From assembly GCA_035294125.1 (NCBI GenBank), contig DATGLM010000069.1:21414-85413 (forward strand): a DNA stretch of 64,000 nucleotides, read 5' to 3'. The stretch is from CADDYT01 sp035294125 (GTDB lineage Bacteria > Chloroflexota > Ktedonobacteria > Ktedonobacterales > Ktedonobacteraceae). The notes beneath the pieces are model-generated. The model did not search any database, was not told the DNA's origin, and was given only the letters and a program-made list of their open reading frames with translations. Of this stretch, positions 52,466 to 60,572 are shown one piece after another (within the stretch, counting starts at the first letter, position 1; each line of letters opens with the position of its first letter). The position numbers and the translations under genes were made by a program.

Positions 52466-53766
52466 GAACTATACTTGCCCTCTAATCCAGGCAATAATGA
52501 TTGCTCAAATTGCGTTTCTCTTTTCCTTTTAGATTGTGTTTCTTTTTTTCTCGAAGAACTGCTTTTCTCTTTTTTTACAGCATCACTCTTCTGCTTCCTG
52601 GCCTTAGCAGTTGGCTTATGGCTTGCCGCAACAACTTCTTGTTCTGATGTTTGCTCCTTGCCAATCGTCACTGTTTCCTCTGCTTGCTCCTGATTGATAT
52701 CCAAACCTTCAACGATCGGTTCCTGCTCTGCTGCTGCAGGTTTCTGTATTTGTTCCTGGTCTATATCCGGCCCTTCATGCACCTGTTCCACACTTAGTAA
52801 GGGCATTTCATATACTTGCAATTGTTCCTGTTTCTTCGATAAAGTCCCATTCAGCAATTGTGAAAGAGAAGCCGCCAGATCTTCTGTAGGCCAGGGTATA
52901 GCATGACCACCTTTTTTAATAAGCATATTATTGCCCGGCAGTACAGAAAAAGTCTTTGGCTGACAAACGTATAAAGATCGTTTTTGAGCTAATGCTCCAT
53001 TTGCTCCATCCCAGGTGCCGCCATGAACGTCTGATTCAGCAACGATTACCGCTTTTGCTAAACCTGTAACGACTTTATTACGCTCCATAGCTCTGCCCAC
53101 CGTCCATGGAGCATCTGGATGAAATTGACTTAATAACAGCACTTTACCAGCTTCAATGTAGGGCAGTAAGCTACGCATCTGTACATTACTCAGTTTACGA
53201 ATTCCATGAGGTAGAACAACAGTGGTGTATCCATTGGCACTAACAGCACCATCATAAGCGGCTCTGTCCACACCACGTGCGTTACCACTCATAACGTTAA
53301 CATCATTCTCCGCTAGATATCGCGCCACTTCTTGAGTAAAAGCCAGAATCTCTTCTCGTGCGTTGCGAGAACCAATAATAGCAATGGTAGTATGCTCTAA
53401 AACATCCAGATTGCCGACATAGAAAAGCACTGGCGGTGCTTGATTACGCTTTAGCGCCGATTTAAGCAACTCAGGGTAATGTTCATCAACAACTGTCAAC
53501 AAGTGAATCTGATTATGTGATAACTGCTCAGCAAGAAAGGCTTGCCCAACTAGCTTCTCCCTGGCCTGCTCCAGTTTTTCTAACTCTTTCACCCCAAGCT
53601 GACATACTTCCTGCCATTGCTGGATATCAGCAGCGAAAAACTCTCGCAGTGGTCGTTTATGCTGCCTACACCATGAGATAGCTATATCATTGATCAGCTT
53701 AGTGGACAGCCCACTCTCAAATGCTAGTAGGAGCCAACATGCCTGCTCCTGTAAATCGCTCGTCAT
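52462..53766 (-). CDS. DprA/Smf-like DNA-processing protein with charged tail
   Basis: 434 residues from ATG 53766 behind AAGGAGG. The Rossmann-type DprA core shows IIGSRNA (130-136), SGNARGVDRAAYDGA (160-174) and RNKVVTGLAKAVIVAES (229-245), which bind single-stranded DNA and load RecA in competence proteins. The last 120 residues are a Glu/Gln-rich then Lys-rich disordered tail not found in housekeeping DprA. It lies between RecQ-fusion and helicase genes. The lower GC suggests recent acquisition. A defence or recombination role is inferred from context. Confidence 0.8.
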   Translation of the reverse strand: MTSDLQEQACWLLLAFESGLSTKLINDIAISWCRQHKRPLREFFAADIQQWQEVCQLGVKELEKLEQAREKLVGQAFLAEQLSHNQIHLLTVVDEHYPELLKSALKRNQAPPVLFYVGNLDVLEHTTIAIIGSRNAREEILAFTQEVARYLAENDVNVMSGNARGVDRAAYDGAVSANGYTTVVLPHGIRKLSNVQMRSLLPYIEAGKVLLLSQFHPDAPWTVGRAMERNKVVTGLAKAVIVAESDVHGGTWDGANGALAQKRSLYVCQPKTFSVLPGNNMLIKKGGHAIPWPTEDLAASLSQLLNGTLSKKQEQLQVYEMPLLSVEQVHEGPDIDQEQIQKPAAAEQEPIVEGLDINQEQAEETVTIGKEQTSEQEVVAASHKPTAKARKQKSDAVKKEKSSSSRKKETQSKRKRETQFEQSLLPGLEGKYSS

Positions 53767-53791
53767 CACAACCTCCTTAATTTAGTCGCCG

Positions 53792-55831
53792 TTATTGATC
53801 ATCCGCGTGGAGAGTGCGTGTAATTGTTAAGGGATAGACCACCCTGGCTCCTGCTTGCATCAATGACCGTGCAACCTCATGAAGTGTACTCCCCGAATCA
53901 TAAATATCATCTATTAAGAGCAGGCTGCGCCCGACAACCAGCTCACGCGAATATACACTGAAAGCTGCTTTCACATTGTCAGTCTTTTGCACAAAATTTG
54001 TCAATGCCTTCTGTTCCTGTGTCGAACGAACCTTTGCCACTACTGGCAGATACTCAATTCCCAGCCGTTGGGCCACCTGACGGGCAAATTGCTCTACTAA
54101 ATTTCCACTCTTCGTTGGTGGCACACTTACTATACCATTAATAGCTGCTATTGGGTAGCGAGTACGAATCACCTCAACTGCTCGATTGACCAGGCCAGGT
54201 GCAAACGGACCAGCAGATTCATACTTACTCGCTCTTACTAACCTACCAATATAGCTTGTGCCATAGTAAGAGAGAGCCCAGCCAGCTTCATGCCCAGGTT
54301 GCTTATCACCTCCTCGCTTTTCAATACGTGGCAAGTTCTCCTCTTCAAGAAAACGAGTTACCTCACCTTTTATTCTTTCTGTGACTGATACAGTCGGAAA
54401 ATTACTCCTTCGACACTGACCGCATTGTCTGCAACGATATCCAGGCTCATCTCCTAAATACGTTGTGAGATACTCCATATAACACTCGCTTCCCTCCGCA
54501 TATCGGCGCAAATCACTCAGTTCGCGTTCCTTCTCAATGTGGCGGGCATCATAATCGGAGAAATTAATCTGTCCTAAACGAGCAACAGCAGAATATTCCC
54601 TACTTATCAGGTTTCGTTCAATAAAGTGCTGCTCTTCTAAATCAACCAGAATGGTCTGCACTACATTTTTCTGAAGGCCAGTCTCACGCAAGATATCGTA
54701 CAAACGATACGATCGTGTACGCAAAAGGGATAAGACAGTTGCGTAATGTTTACCTTCTGGTCTTGAAGTTTGAATAAAGTGTTCCTGAATATCCAGGTCA
54801 TTGGGATCATAGAGCAAAATACACCACGAAACCTTCCCATCGCGCCCCGCACGACCCACCTCTTGATAGTAATGGATAGGAGAAGCCGGTATTTGATAAT
54901 GTATAACGAAGCGAATATCCTGTTTGTCAATGCCCATCCCCAGCGCATTGGTAGAGCATATCGCCTTATATTTATTCCCCATCCACTTTTGTTGAATTTC
55001 CAGGCGCAGAGTATCCTCTCTACCTGCATGATAATATTCCGACGCAATTTCACGCTTTCGCAGAAACGCAGCAACCGTCTCAGCATCTCTCTGGGTTGCC
55101 GTGTAGATAATGCCAGTTCCAGGAATTTTCGGCAGCACTTGAGCAAGATAGCCCAACTTCTCTTGATGACCTTGCAACCGTTCGACATGTAAATAGAGAT
55201 TAGGACGCTGCATAGTGCCACGTATAACTTGCGTTCCACTACCAATCTGCTGCAAAATATCTTTTTCGACGCGCTGATTAGCTGTAGCAGTCAGAGCAAG
55301 TACTGGAACGTTACCGGGCAAAGCCTTGAGCAAGTTGACAATACGACGATAGTGCGGTCTGAAATCATGGCCCCAGGTAGAAATACAATGAGCCTCGTCT
55401 ACTACAATCATGCTTATACGCATCTGGGTAACGGCAGTTTGCCAATCTGTATTGTCTAATCGCTCAGGAGCAATAAAAAGGATTTTAATACTACCTTTTT
55501 TCGCTAGCTCCAACGTAGCTCGATTCTCTTCCTGAGAGAATTCCGAACTAATGATAGCTGAGGGAATACGATAGGCCTCATTGCAACGTTGACACTGATC
55601 ACGCATCAGAGCTTTCAAAGGCGAAAAAACTATAGTAAGATTAGGGTAGTAAAGACTCGCCATTTGATAACAGAGAGATTTTCCCCATCCTGTGCGTTGA
55701 ATCGCAAGAACACGTTTACCCTCAACGAGCCGTTGAATAATATCGCGTTGCCCTGGATAAAAACCTGTTGTGATACCGAATCGCTCTGCAAGTAGCTTTT
55801 CGGGTGGATCATTCTGCCAGGTAATTCCCAT
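53792..55831 (-). CDS. RecQ-family helicase fused to a phosphoribosyltransferase domain
   Basis: 679 residues. RecQ motifs: Walker A TGWGKS (47-52), DEAH (145-148), LTATA (180-184), QEVGRAGRDG (323-332) and a zinc region with Cys467, Cys470 and Cys473. From about 515 a ComF-like PRTase domain follows, with the PRPP loop LLLIDDIYDSGSTL (637-650). ComFA helicase, ComFC PRTase and DprA are known to work together in transformation. ShosT (PRTase) and ShosA (DprA-like) form an antiphage toxin-antitoxin pair. The fusion could combine such functions. The gene is AT-richer than its surroundings. Confidence 0.9.
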   Translation of the reverse strand: MGITWQNDPPEKLLAERFGITTGFYPGQRDIIQRLVEGKRVLAIQRTGWGKSLCYQMASLYYPNLTIVFSPLKALMRDQCQRCNEAYRIPSAIISSEFSQEENRATLELAKKGSIKILFIAPERLDNTDWQTAVTQMRISMIVVDEAHCISTWGHDFRPHYRRIVNLLKALPGNVPVLALTATANQRVEKDILQQIGSGTQVIRGTMQRPNLYLHVERLQGHQEKLGYLAQVLPKIPGTGIIYTATQRDAETVAAFLRKREIASEYYHAGREDTLRLEIQQKWMGNKYKAICSTNALGMGIDKQDIRFVIHYQIPASPIHYYQEVGRAGRDGKVSWCILLYDPNDLDIQEHFIQTSRPEGKHYATVLSLLRTRSYRLYDILRETGLQKNVVQTILVDLEEQHFIERNLISREYSAVARLGQINFSDYDARHIEKERELSDLRRYAEGSECYMEYLTTYLGDEPGYRCRQCGQCRRSNFPTVSVTERIKGEVTRFLEEENLPRIEKRGGDKQPGHEAGWALSYYGTSYIGRLVRASKYESAGPFAPGLVNRAVEVIRTRYPIAAINGIVSVPPTKSGNLVEQFARQVAQRLGIEYLPVVAKVRSTQEQKALTNFVQKTDNVKAAFSVYSRELVVGRSLLLIDDIYDSGSTLHEVARSLMQAGARVVYPLTITRTLHADDQ

Positions 55832-55849
55832 ACTGTACCCCCTAAAGAT

Positions 55850-55892
55850 GAAGAAAAATAAGAAGAGGCTACAAAACTCGTAACCTCTTCTT
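55850..55892 (-). terminator. Intrinsic terminator between decayed and intact RecQ fusions
   Basis: On the minus strand AAGAAGAGG pairs with CCTCTTCTT and is followed by ATTTTTCTTC. It would stop reading from the pseudogene before the intact gene. Confidence 0.75.
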
Positions 55893-55989
55893 CATTTTAT
55901 TTATTGCAGAGATAAGCTGTCAATCAAACATTACTTTTAGCCCTATGCACCATATCTCAAGTTCATTTGTATCATTCTCTATCTCTTCC

Positions 55990-56782
55990 TCACTGGTCGT
56001 CTGAATGCAGCGTGCGCGTGATGGTGAAGGGATAGACCACCCTCGCACCTGCCTGCATCAGCGTGCGCGCCGCCTCACGCAACATATAGCCGGAATCATA
56101 GATATCATCAATTAGCAGCAGGTCGCGCCCGGCAACCATCTCAATTGAACGCACCCCGAACGCGCCCTTGACGTTCTCGGCCTTCTGTAAGCGATTGTAC
56201 AGCGTCTTCTGTTCCTGCGTCAGCCGCACCTTTGCCAGCACAGGCAGACAGGCTACGCCCAGCAGCGCGGCCACCTGTTGCGCAAACATCTCCACCAGCA
56301 TCCCACTTTTCGTCGACGGAGATACAATGCGCCTCGTCAATCACGACCATGCTAATCTGCATCTGCAGCACAGCCGCCTGCCAGTCAGCATTCTCCAACC
56401 GTTCCGGCGCGATGAACAGCACTTTGATCTCATCTCGCACCGCCAGCGCCAGCGTAGCCCTGTTCTCTTCAGCAGAAAAATCCGAACTGACGATGGCAGC
56501 AGGAATGTGATACATATCGTTGCAGCGCTGGCACTGGTCGCGCATCAACGCCTTCAACGGTGAGAAAACGATGGTGAGATGTGGATAGTAGAGGCTCGCC
56601 ACCTGATAGCACAGCGATTTGCCCCAGCCCGTATGCTGGATCGCCAGCACGCGCCTGCCCCGCAAAAGCAGCTCAATAATCTCCTGCTGCCCCGCGTGAA
56701 AGCCCGTGGTAATCCCAAAGCGTTCAACCAGCATCTGCTCCGGTGGATATGTCCGCCATGCAACCCCCGACGCCGCAGCCAT
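55990..56782 (-). pseudogene. Truncated second RecQ-PRTase fusion with internal deletion
   Basis: The first about 155 codons repeat the RecQ N terminus (HTGWGKSLCYQVASLYYP, IDEAHCIS). At about 56310 the sequence jumps, one frame shifted, to the last 105 codons of the PRTase domain (SPSTKSGMLVEMFA ... LLLIDDIYDSG ... TRTLHSDDQ). Some 420 codons between them are missing. The remaining parts are clearly homologous to the intact neighbour but host-like in GC. It is broken and presumably non-functional, though an N-terminal fragment of about 213 residues could still be made. Confidence 0.85.
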
Positions 56783-56873
56783 ACAATCGCAAAGCCTCCC
56801 CCAGGTTATTGCAGAGTATTACCCCACGCTTGCATTGTAACGGGGAAGCACAGCAACGTCAAGCGAACAGTAT

Positions 56874-57833
56874 TTATGGATTTAAACCTATCCGTCTCTC
56901 AAGCTCGTTCGCCACGCTGTAGGGGTCGCATTCGCGGGTGGTGATATCGGTGATGAGCCTTTGCCATTCCTCTTCGCTGACCTGGGCTTTGAGGGCGTTG
57001 ACGGCTGCCTGCAGGATGAGAGACTGCACTTCGCTGCGTACCTGGCGCTCTGACCGCGTTGCCAGCGCGCCGCTTTCGATGAGATAGGCACGGTGGCGCT
57101 CGATGGCATCTACCAGTTCGGCGATGCCCTGATCTTTTATGGCTGCCGTCATGACAATGGGGATGCGCCATGCATCTTGATCGTGCGCCCTGCGGCTGGA
57201 ATCGAGGCTGAGCAGCATCGCCAGTTCGGCCTTTGTCTGATTGGCGTTGGCTTTATCGGCTTTGCTGACGACGAAGATATCGGCGATCTCCATGATGCCC
57301 GCTTTGATGGCCTGAATCTCGTCGCCCATGCCGGGGGCTACCACGACCAGCACGCTCTGGGCGGCCCGCATCACCTCAACCTCGGCCTGCCCCGTGCCAA
57401 GCGTCTCGACGATGATGGGATCGTAGCCTGCCGCGTCCATCGCTCGCACGACATCGCGAGTAGCGGCTGACAACCCACCGAGGCTGCCACGGCTCGCCAT
57501 GCTGCGGATAAACACGTTGGGGTCGCCCGCCAGTTCCATCATACGAATGCGATCCCCCAGCAGCGCACCACCCGTGAAAGGGCTGGATGGGTCGACAGCT
57601 ACGACGCCGACCCTGTGGCCGCGCCTGCGATATTCGCGCACGACATGCGTGACGAGCGTGCTTTTGCCAGCCCCCGGCGCGCCCGTGACGCCGACGATAT
57701 GAGCGCGCCCGGCATGCTGATGCAGTTCGGCCAGGAAGCGGCGGCTCTGCGGAATCTCATTTTCGATCAGCGTCACCATACGTGCCAGGGCGCGGCGGTC
57801 GCCGTTGAGGAGACGTTCAACAATATCTTGCAA
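56874..57833 (-). CDS. meaB: Methylmalonyl-CoA mutase chaperone GTPase MeaB (ArgK)
   Basis: 319 residues. The G-domain has GAPGAGKST (51-59), VVAVDPSSPFTGGALLGDRIRM (switch region), ETLGTGQAEV, and VVSKADK for base recognition, all as in MeaB/ArgK. It protects and reloads the B12 cofactor of methylmalonyl-CoA-type mutases. The start is TTG with GAGGTG upstream, six bases after the stop of the B12-binding subunit gene. The catalytic mutase subunit is not in the window. Confidence 0.92.
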   Translation of the reverse strand: MQDIVERLLNGDRRALARMVTLIENEIPQSRRFLAELHQHAGRAHIVGVTGAPGAGKSTLVTHVVREYRRRGHRVGVVAVDPSSPFTGGALLGDRIRMMELAGDPNVFIRSMASRGSLGGLSAATRDVVRAMDAAGYDPIIVETLGTGQAEVEVMRAAQSVLVVVAPGMGDEIQAIKAGIMEIADIFVVSKADKANANQTKAELAMLLSLDSSRRAHDQDAWRIPIVMTAAIKDQGIAELVDAIERHRAYLIESGALATRSERQVRSEVQSLILQAAVNALKAQVSEEEWQRLITDITTRECDPYSVANELERRIGLNP

Positions 57834-57839
57834 GGGACG

Positions 57840-58262
57840 CTACACCTCAACCTTCAGGCGGTCAGGATGAATATTAGTACGCACAAAATCGATAATCTCT
57901 TCGGTCGAGGTTCCCGGCCCGAAACAGCCCTTAATGCCCATCGCCTTGATAGCCGGAATATCTTCGTCGGGCAGGATGCCACCGGCGGCTACCAGCACAT
58001 CATCCACCCCGTTTTCTTTCAATAGCTCCATCACCTTCGGGAACAGCGCCATATGCGCCCCCGAAAGAATGCTCATCAGGATCGCGTCCACATCTTCCTG
58101 GATCGCCGCCTCGACAATCATTTCAGGCGTCTGGCGAATCCCTGTATAGATAACCTCCATGCCAGCATCGCGCAGCGCACGAGCAATTACCTTTGCCCCG
58201 CGATCATGCCCATCCAGTCCTGGCTTGGCAACCAGTACACGAATCGGACGAGTTTCAGCCAT
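57840..58262 (-). CDS. Cobalamin-binding subunit of a methylmalonyl-CoA-type mutase
   Basis: 140 residues, a stand-alone B12 domain. DGHDRG (17-22) contains the cobalt-ligand His19, followed by SILSGAH and the GGILPDED loop. This is the small (C-terminal) subunit type found when the mutase is split. It overlaps the methylase gene by eight bases and is followed by meaB, so the three are read as one unit although the methylase has no known link to B12. Confidence 0.93.
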   Translation of the reverse strand: MAETRPIRVLVAKPGLDGHDRGAKVIARALRDAGMEVIYTGIRQTPEMIVEAAIQEDVDAILMSILSGAHMALFPKVMELLKENGVDDVLVAAGGILPDEDIPAIKAMGIKGCFGPGTSTEEIIDFVRTNIHPDRLKVEV

Positions 58263-60147
58263 TACTGTATCTCCTTGACTCCATTGTCAACTCTATTTCA
58301 GAGAGCGCGGCAGCGTATAGCGCGTCAATCGCCCGCTCCTGCTCTTCATATAAACTTTGCCACTGCTGCTTCAATTCTACAACACCCCTCGCCTCGCTGC
58401 AAACCTCCATTTGCCCCATTACCTCCAACAACTCCATCAACCGCTTCGCTCGCTCGCCAATCTCCCGTTTCTGCGGCGTGCGAGCCAGCGGCACGGGCAA
58501 ACGCGCCAGCACCTGCTGCTCAATCTGCGGCTGCACCCACTTATAGGCCGTGTGCAGCACATACACATACTCACGCAGCAACCGCGAATTCAGTAAAGCC
58601 AGGAAGAAATAGAGGTCATCAACATCCACAGCGGCCCCGGCCCGCGCATGCAACAAATACAGCGTCTGCAACACCACATGCCCGTCCACATCCAGCGCCG
58701 CCTGCAACTGCCCCGTACTCTTCACCACCAGCAGCTTCGGAACCAGATAGCGTTCCAGCGGCTTCTCAATCGCTTCACCCGCCAGCCAGTATTTCCCCGC
58801 TGGCCTTCCATACGGCTTCACATCCACACCACCGAGCAGAACGGGGAAATACGTCCCCAGGCCACTACCCGCAAGCCAGCCGCCAGCCTCTCCAGGCCAG
58901 CCACTCGCGTCCGCTTGCGGCTGGTCTGCAGGGGGTGGGTCTGGGAACATTTGCGGCTGGCCTGCGGACGTCGGCGGCTGGTCTGCGGCTGGGGCGACAT
59001 GGGGCTGGCCTGCGAGGGCAGATGGGGGTTGCTCGTGCACTAGCTTCGCGCTCTTACGCCCCAGTTCCTCGCCGCGCCGGATCGTAAGGAAATCGCTGAG
59101 GGGGACAAGACGACGTTCCGAGCCATTGCCGTGTTCGAGGTGGGCGCGCAAACGTTCAATGAGTGCGCCGCGCTCGCTGCTCAAAAGGTAGCGCAGTTCC
59201 GCGCCGGGCTGGATCTGGAAGAGCGATTGAGAAACTGTGCTGGGCGATGCCCGGTGTGGCTTTGATGGCTCGCTCTTTCCACTCCGTTCGCTCTGTTCCC
59301 CTCGCTCATCCTGTCCCTCGAACTCATTTTGCCTGTCTGAATCACACGACCAACACGACCAACTGGCACGTTCCCACGAGATCACATGCTTCGCTGGAGC
59401 AGGGCGTTTCTGCGCGATAAGGACAACTGCGCCGACGGAGGCAGCAAAGACGCCGGAGAGGTGCCAGAGATGGGTAATCGTGCAGGTTTCCAGCAAACGC
59501 GCTCGCTGCCTGCTGGCATTGGAACGCGCCAGGGCAGCGTCGGGCAGCACCAGCCCCAGCCAGCCGCCAGAGCGCACGACGGCAAGCGCGAGATCCAGAA
59601 ACAGCAGATAGCTATCCAGTTGCCCACCCCGATGCGTGGAACGATAGCCACTCAAATCAATATTCTTCGCCGCCAGATACGGCGGGTTGGCAAGGAACAG
59701 GTCAATTTCCTCGTAGCCATCCCACGGCAAAGCCAGCCCATCCGCCTGGTGAATATGTAGCCGCACCTCACTATCACATGGCTGGCATTGCGCCCGTACA
59801 TTCATCTCGGCCAGAAAACAGGAAACAGGGTCTGGATCGAAGCCCCACAGGTTGCGGGCGACCAGTGCGGCCAGCTCGTCTTGTGAGAGGCCAGCGCGAG
59901 CGGCGTAAGCGGCAAGGCGACGGGCTGCGCCCGCGAGAAAATTGCCGCCGCCACAGGCCGGGTCAAGCACGCGCAGGTGGGAGAGGTCGTTTTCGGGGCA
60001 ATAGCCGCAGGCATCCAGTATCCGCTCCACCAGCAGCGGCGGCGTCGAGAAATGCCCGCGCTGCTTGCGCTCCCACAGCGGCAAACTGGCCTCGTACCAG
60101 TTTCCGTGCTCCATCTTCATCATCCCGCCTGTATTCACCATACTCAT
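58255..60147 (-). CDS. N6-adenine DNA methyltransferase, type I/IIG-like, no nuclease domain
   Basis: 630 residues from ATG 60147, preceded by AGGA. The SAM motif LDPACGGGNFL is at about 61-71 and catalytic NPPYL at 154-158. The C-terminal 330 residues look like a target-recognition region ending in helices (TAYKWVQPQIEQQVLARLP). Two low-complexity insertions occur, a Ser/Glu/Arg-rich one near residues 265-310 and a Pro/Gln/Ala-rich one near 370-425. No nuclease gene is adjacent, so it may be an orphan modifier or part of a defence unit. Confidence 0.85.
   Translation of the reverse strand: MSMVNTGGMMKMEHGNWYEASLPLWERKQRGHFSTPPLLVERILDACGYCPENDLSHLRVLDPACGGGNFLAGAARRLAAYAARAGLSQDELAALVARNLWGFDPDPVSCFLAEMNVRAQCQPCDSEVRLHIHQADGLALPWDGYEEIDLFLANPPYLAAKNIDLSGYRSTHRGGQLDSYLLFLDLALAVVRSGGWLGLVLPDAALARSNASRQRARLLETCTITHLWHLSGVFAASVGAVVLIAQKRPAPAKHVISWERASWSCWSCDSDRQNEFEGQDERGEQSERSGKSEPSKPHRASPSTVSQSLFQIQPGAELRYLLSSERGALIERLRAHLEHGNGSERRLVPLSDFLTIRRGEELGRKSAKLVHEQPPSALAGQPHVAPAADQPPTSAGQPQMFPDPPPADQPQADASGWPGEAGGWLAGSGLGTYFPVLLGGVDVKPYGRPAGKYWLAGEAIEKPLERYLVPKLLVVKSTGQLQAALDVDGHVVLQTLYLLHARAGAAVDVDDLYFFLALLNSRLLREYVYVLHTAYKWVQPQIEQQVLARLPVPLARTPQKREIGERAKRLMELLEVMGQMEVCSEARGVVELKQQWQSLYEEQERAIDALYAAALSEIELTMESRRYSNG
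58918..59033. repeat. Degenerate GC-rich repeat inside the methylase gene
   Basis: GGCTGGTCTGC/GGCTGGCCTGC units recur four times. They encode a Pro/Gln-rich insert in the recognition region and resemble the repeats at 60491-60557. Confidence 0.55.
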
Positions 60148-60201
60148 TGCATTCCTGCTGCCATAATCCAACCGTTTCTCATGGCATGACACATTCCTCA
60201 A

Positions 60202-60572
60202 CGAATCCTTTCCCCATTATATGCCTCGCCGCCCGCTACCGCAACGAGAGAGGGCCTTAATAGAGAGCCGGAAAAGCCTCGTCTCTAGTAGAGCCACCCC
60301 CAGAAGCGTTCACTGAAGCCCGCCCCAGGCCACCCGCAAGAGGTGGCCCTACTATACTACGAGCATTCGTGCCCTTGTGGAGCGGTCTGCGAAGCCCGCC
60401 CCAGGCCACCCGCAAGAGATGGCCCTACTATACTACGAGCATTCGTGCCCTTGTGGAGCGGTCGTATATAGTAGGGCCACCTCTTGCGGGTGGCTTGCCT
60501 GCGCGTAGCTGATGGCCGGTGGCCTGCCTGCGCGTAGCTGATGGCCGGTGGCCTGCCAGACGATAGGGCAGC
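60202..60572. other. Repeat-filled intergenic region, methylase / channel gene
   Basis: About 370 bases with no gene. The right part is the repeat cluster listed separately. The left 110 bases hold nothing recognised except a GGAAAAGCCTCG stretch. Confidence 0.55.
60315..60557. repeat. Compound tandem and inverted repeat cluster
   Basis: A 76-base unit occurs twice in tandem (60315-60390, 60391-60466) with few differences. The segment 60467-60494 (TATAGTAGGGCCACCTC...) is the exact reverse complement of 60329-60356. Then a 29-base unit (TGGCxTGCCTGCGCGTAGC...) repeats twice with a partial third copy to 60557. Large hairpins can form. Confidence 0.85.

Noticed and set aside
53792..55831. Housekeeping RecQ helicase
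   Set aside because: The fused PRTase domain, missing HRDC domain, DprA-like partner and AT-rich composition all differ from the chromosomal RecQ type.
58053..59087. Plus-strand 344-codon ORF rich in Ala, Pro, Ser and His
   Set aside because: Antisense shadow of the methylase gene, with low-complexity composition and no start site.
60202..60572. CRISPR array in the repeat cluster
   Set aside because: Repeats are in direct tandem without unique spacers and include an inverted copy, so this is not a CRISPR array.
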